A stretch of DNA of 6,139 nucleotides from Polyangiaceae bacterium. Lineage in GTDB: Bacteria; Myxococcota_A; Polyangia; Polyangiales; Polyangiaceae. The stretch is taken from contig JAKVCH010000197.1 in NCBI GenBank assembly GCA_022447485.1, positions 1-6,139 of the forward strand, in the 5' to 3' direction. Below, in pieces: positions 5,675 to 6,139 of the stretch. Both the position numbers and the translations under genes were made by a program. A model generated the notes under the pieces. It did not search any database and was not told where the DNA came from. It worked only from the letters and a program-made list of their open reading frames with translations. Positions within the stretch are counted from its first letter, which is position 1; every line of letters starts with the position of its first letter.

Positions 5675-6139
5675 ATGTCTGCAATTACATATGTCAATCC
5701 CGCCGAGTTGGCGGTAGCACCCAGCAAGCCTGAGGAGAATTACATTACCCACGAGAAGGGCTTCCTTTCGTGGATCTTCACTGTCGACCACAAGCGTATT
5801 GGCTTGATGTATCTCGTCAGTGTTCTGGCGGCATTCGCGCTAGGCGGCTTCTTCGCACTGGCGATTAGAACCGAGCTGTTTACCAGTGGTCCAACGATCA
5901 TGACTCATGATCAGTACAATCAGGCGATGACTCTTCACGGCGCCGTGATGGTCTTTCTTGTGATTATTCCGGGTATCCCGGCTGCTTTGGGCAATATAAT
6001 TATGCCTCTTCAGCTCGGAGCGAAAGATGTCGCGTTTCCCCGACTCAATCTGATGAGTTATCATCTGTGGATTGTCGGTGCGCTCTTTTTGATATCTTCG
6101 ATGGTGATCAGTGCCGCAGACACGGGTTGGACTTTTTAC
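5675..6139 (+). CDS. coxA: Cytochrome c oxidase subunit I (heme-copper oxidase), 3' end missing
   Basis: These are the first 155 residues of the catalytic subunit, which reduces oxygen to water at heme a3/CuB and pumps protons; the gene runs off the window end with no stop. A roughly 30-residue polar N-terminus leads to FTVDHKRIGLMYL (35-47), the standard start of helix I in A-type oxidases. Helix II carries MTLHGAVMVFL (85-95), with H88 the expected axial ligand of the low-spin heme a. Next come GNIIMPLQLGAKDVAFPRLN (106-125), highly typical of the family, and helix III ending in DTGWTFY. The CuB and heme a3 ligands and the K-channel lie beyond the window. The start ATG at 5675 has GAGG at 5664-5667, overlapping the coxB stop, with 7 bases of spacing. 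It is the oxidase partner of the coxB and sco genes before it. Confidence 0.96.
   Translation, partial: MSAITYVNPAELAVAPSKPEENYITHEKGFLSWIFTVDHKRIGLMYLVSVLAAFALGGFFALAIRTELFTSGPTIMTHDQYNQAMTLHGAVMVFLVIIPGIPAALGNIIMPLQLGAKDVAFPRLNLMSYHLWIVGALFLISSMVISAADTGWTFY

Noticed and set aside
1..6139. Mobile element, CRISPR array, defence system or other new type of system
   Set aside because: Every stretch is accounted for by the respiratory operon; no repeats, transposase, integrase, RNA gene or foreign-looking segment was seen on either strand.

Overview
The window is a stretch of a respiratory-chain operon, all on the + strand. It holds the downstream part of an Alternative Complex III (ACIII, quinol:cytochrome c/HiPIP oxidoreductase) gene cluster followed directly by a caa3-type cytochrome c oxidase cluster. 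Both ends are cut: the first gene (actC) lacks its 5' part and the last (coxA) lacks its 3' part. The usual upstream genes actA (multiheme c) and actB (molybdopterin-like/Fe-S) must lie before base 1 if present.

Layout: actC C-terminal half (1-738); a fused actD-actE gene (757-1977); actF (1983-3254); a small single-pass membrane protein of unknown function (3265-3705); a Sco/SenC copper chaperone (3705-4607); a 64-base spacer; coxB with a C-terminal cytochrome c domain (4672-5665), broken by a frameshift near 5209-5222; and the start of coxA (5675 to the end). Apart from the spacer before coxB, genes are 1 to 20 bases apart or overlap, as expected for one transcript. I see no RNA genes, mobile elements, CRISPR arrays or convincing terminators, and no gene-free stretch above 64 bases.

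How the genes work together: ActC is the membrane subunit that carries quinol oxidation. Electrons leave ACIII through c-type hemes, including the monoheme domain fused here to ActD. They can pass to the heme c domain of CoxB, then CuA, then the heme a/a3-CuB centre of CoxA, where oxygen is reduced. Sco delivers copper to CuA. The side-by-side arrangement fits the ACIII-oxidase functional pairing or supercomplex known from other bacteria.

Organism: a Gram-negative aerobic bacterium. The ActD-ActE fusion, the small protein before sco, the Sco with a C-terminal membrane anchor and the weak Shine-Dalgarno sequences together remind me most of Planctomycetota. This is recalled resemblance, not a search result; Myxococcota, Verrucomicrobiota and other ACIII-bearing groups remain possible. 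Base composition looks balanced, with no obvious foreign segment.

The window is mostly an ordinary, recognisable energy-metabolism region. The points worth a second look are the coxB frameshift (real mutation, recoding or sequence error), the three-helix ActD-ActE fusion, and the uncharacterised small membrane protein. I do not see a new type of system.
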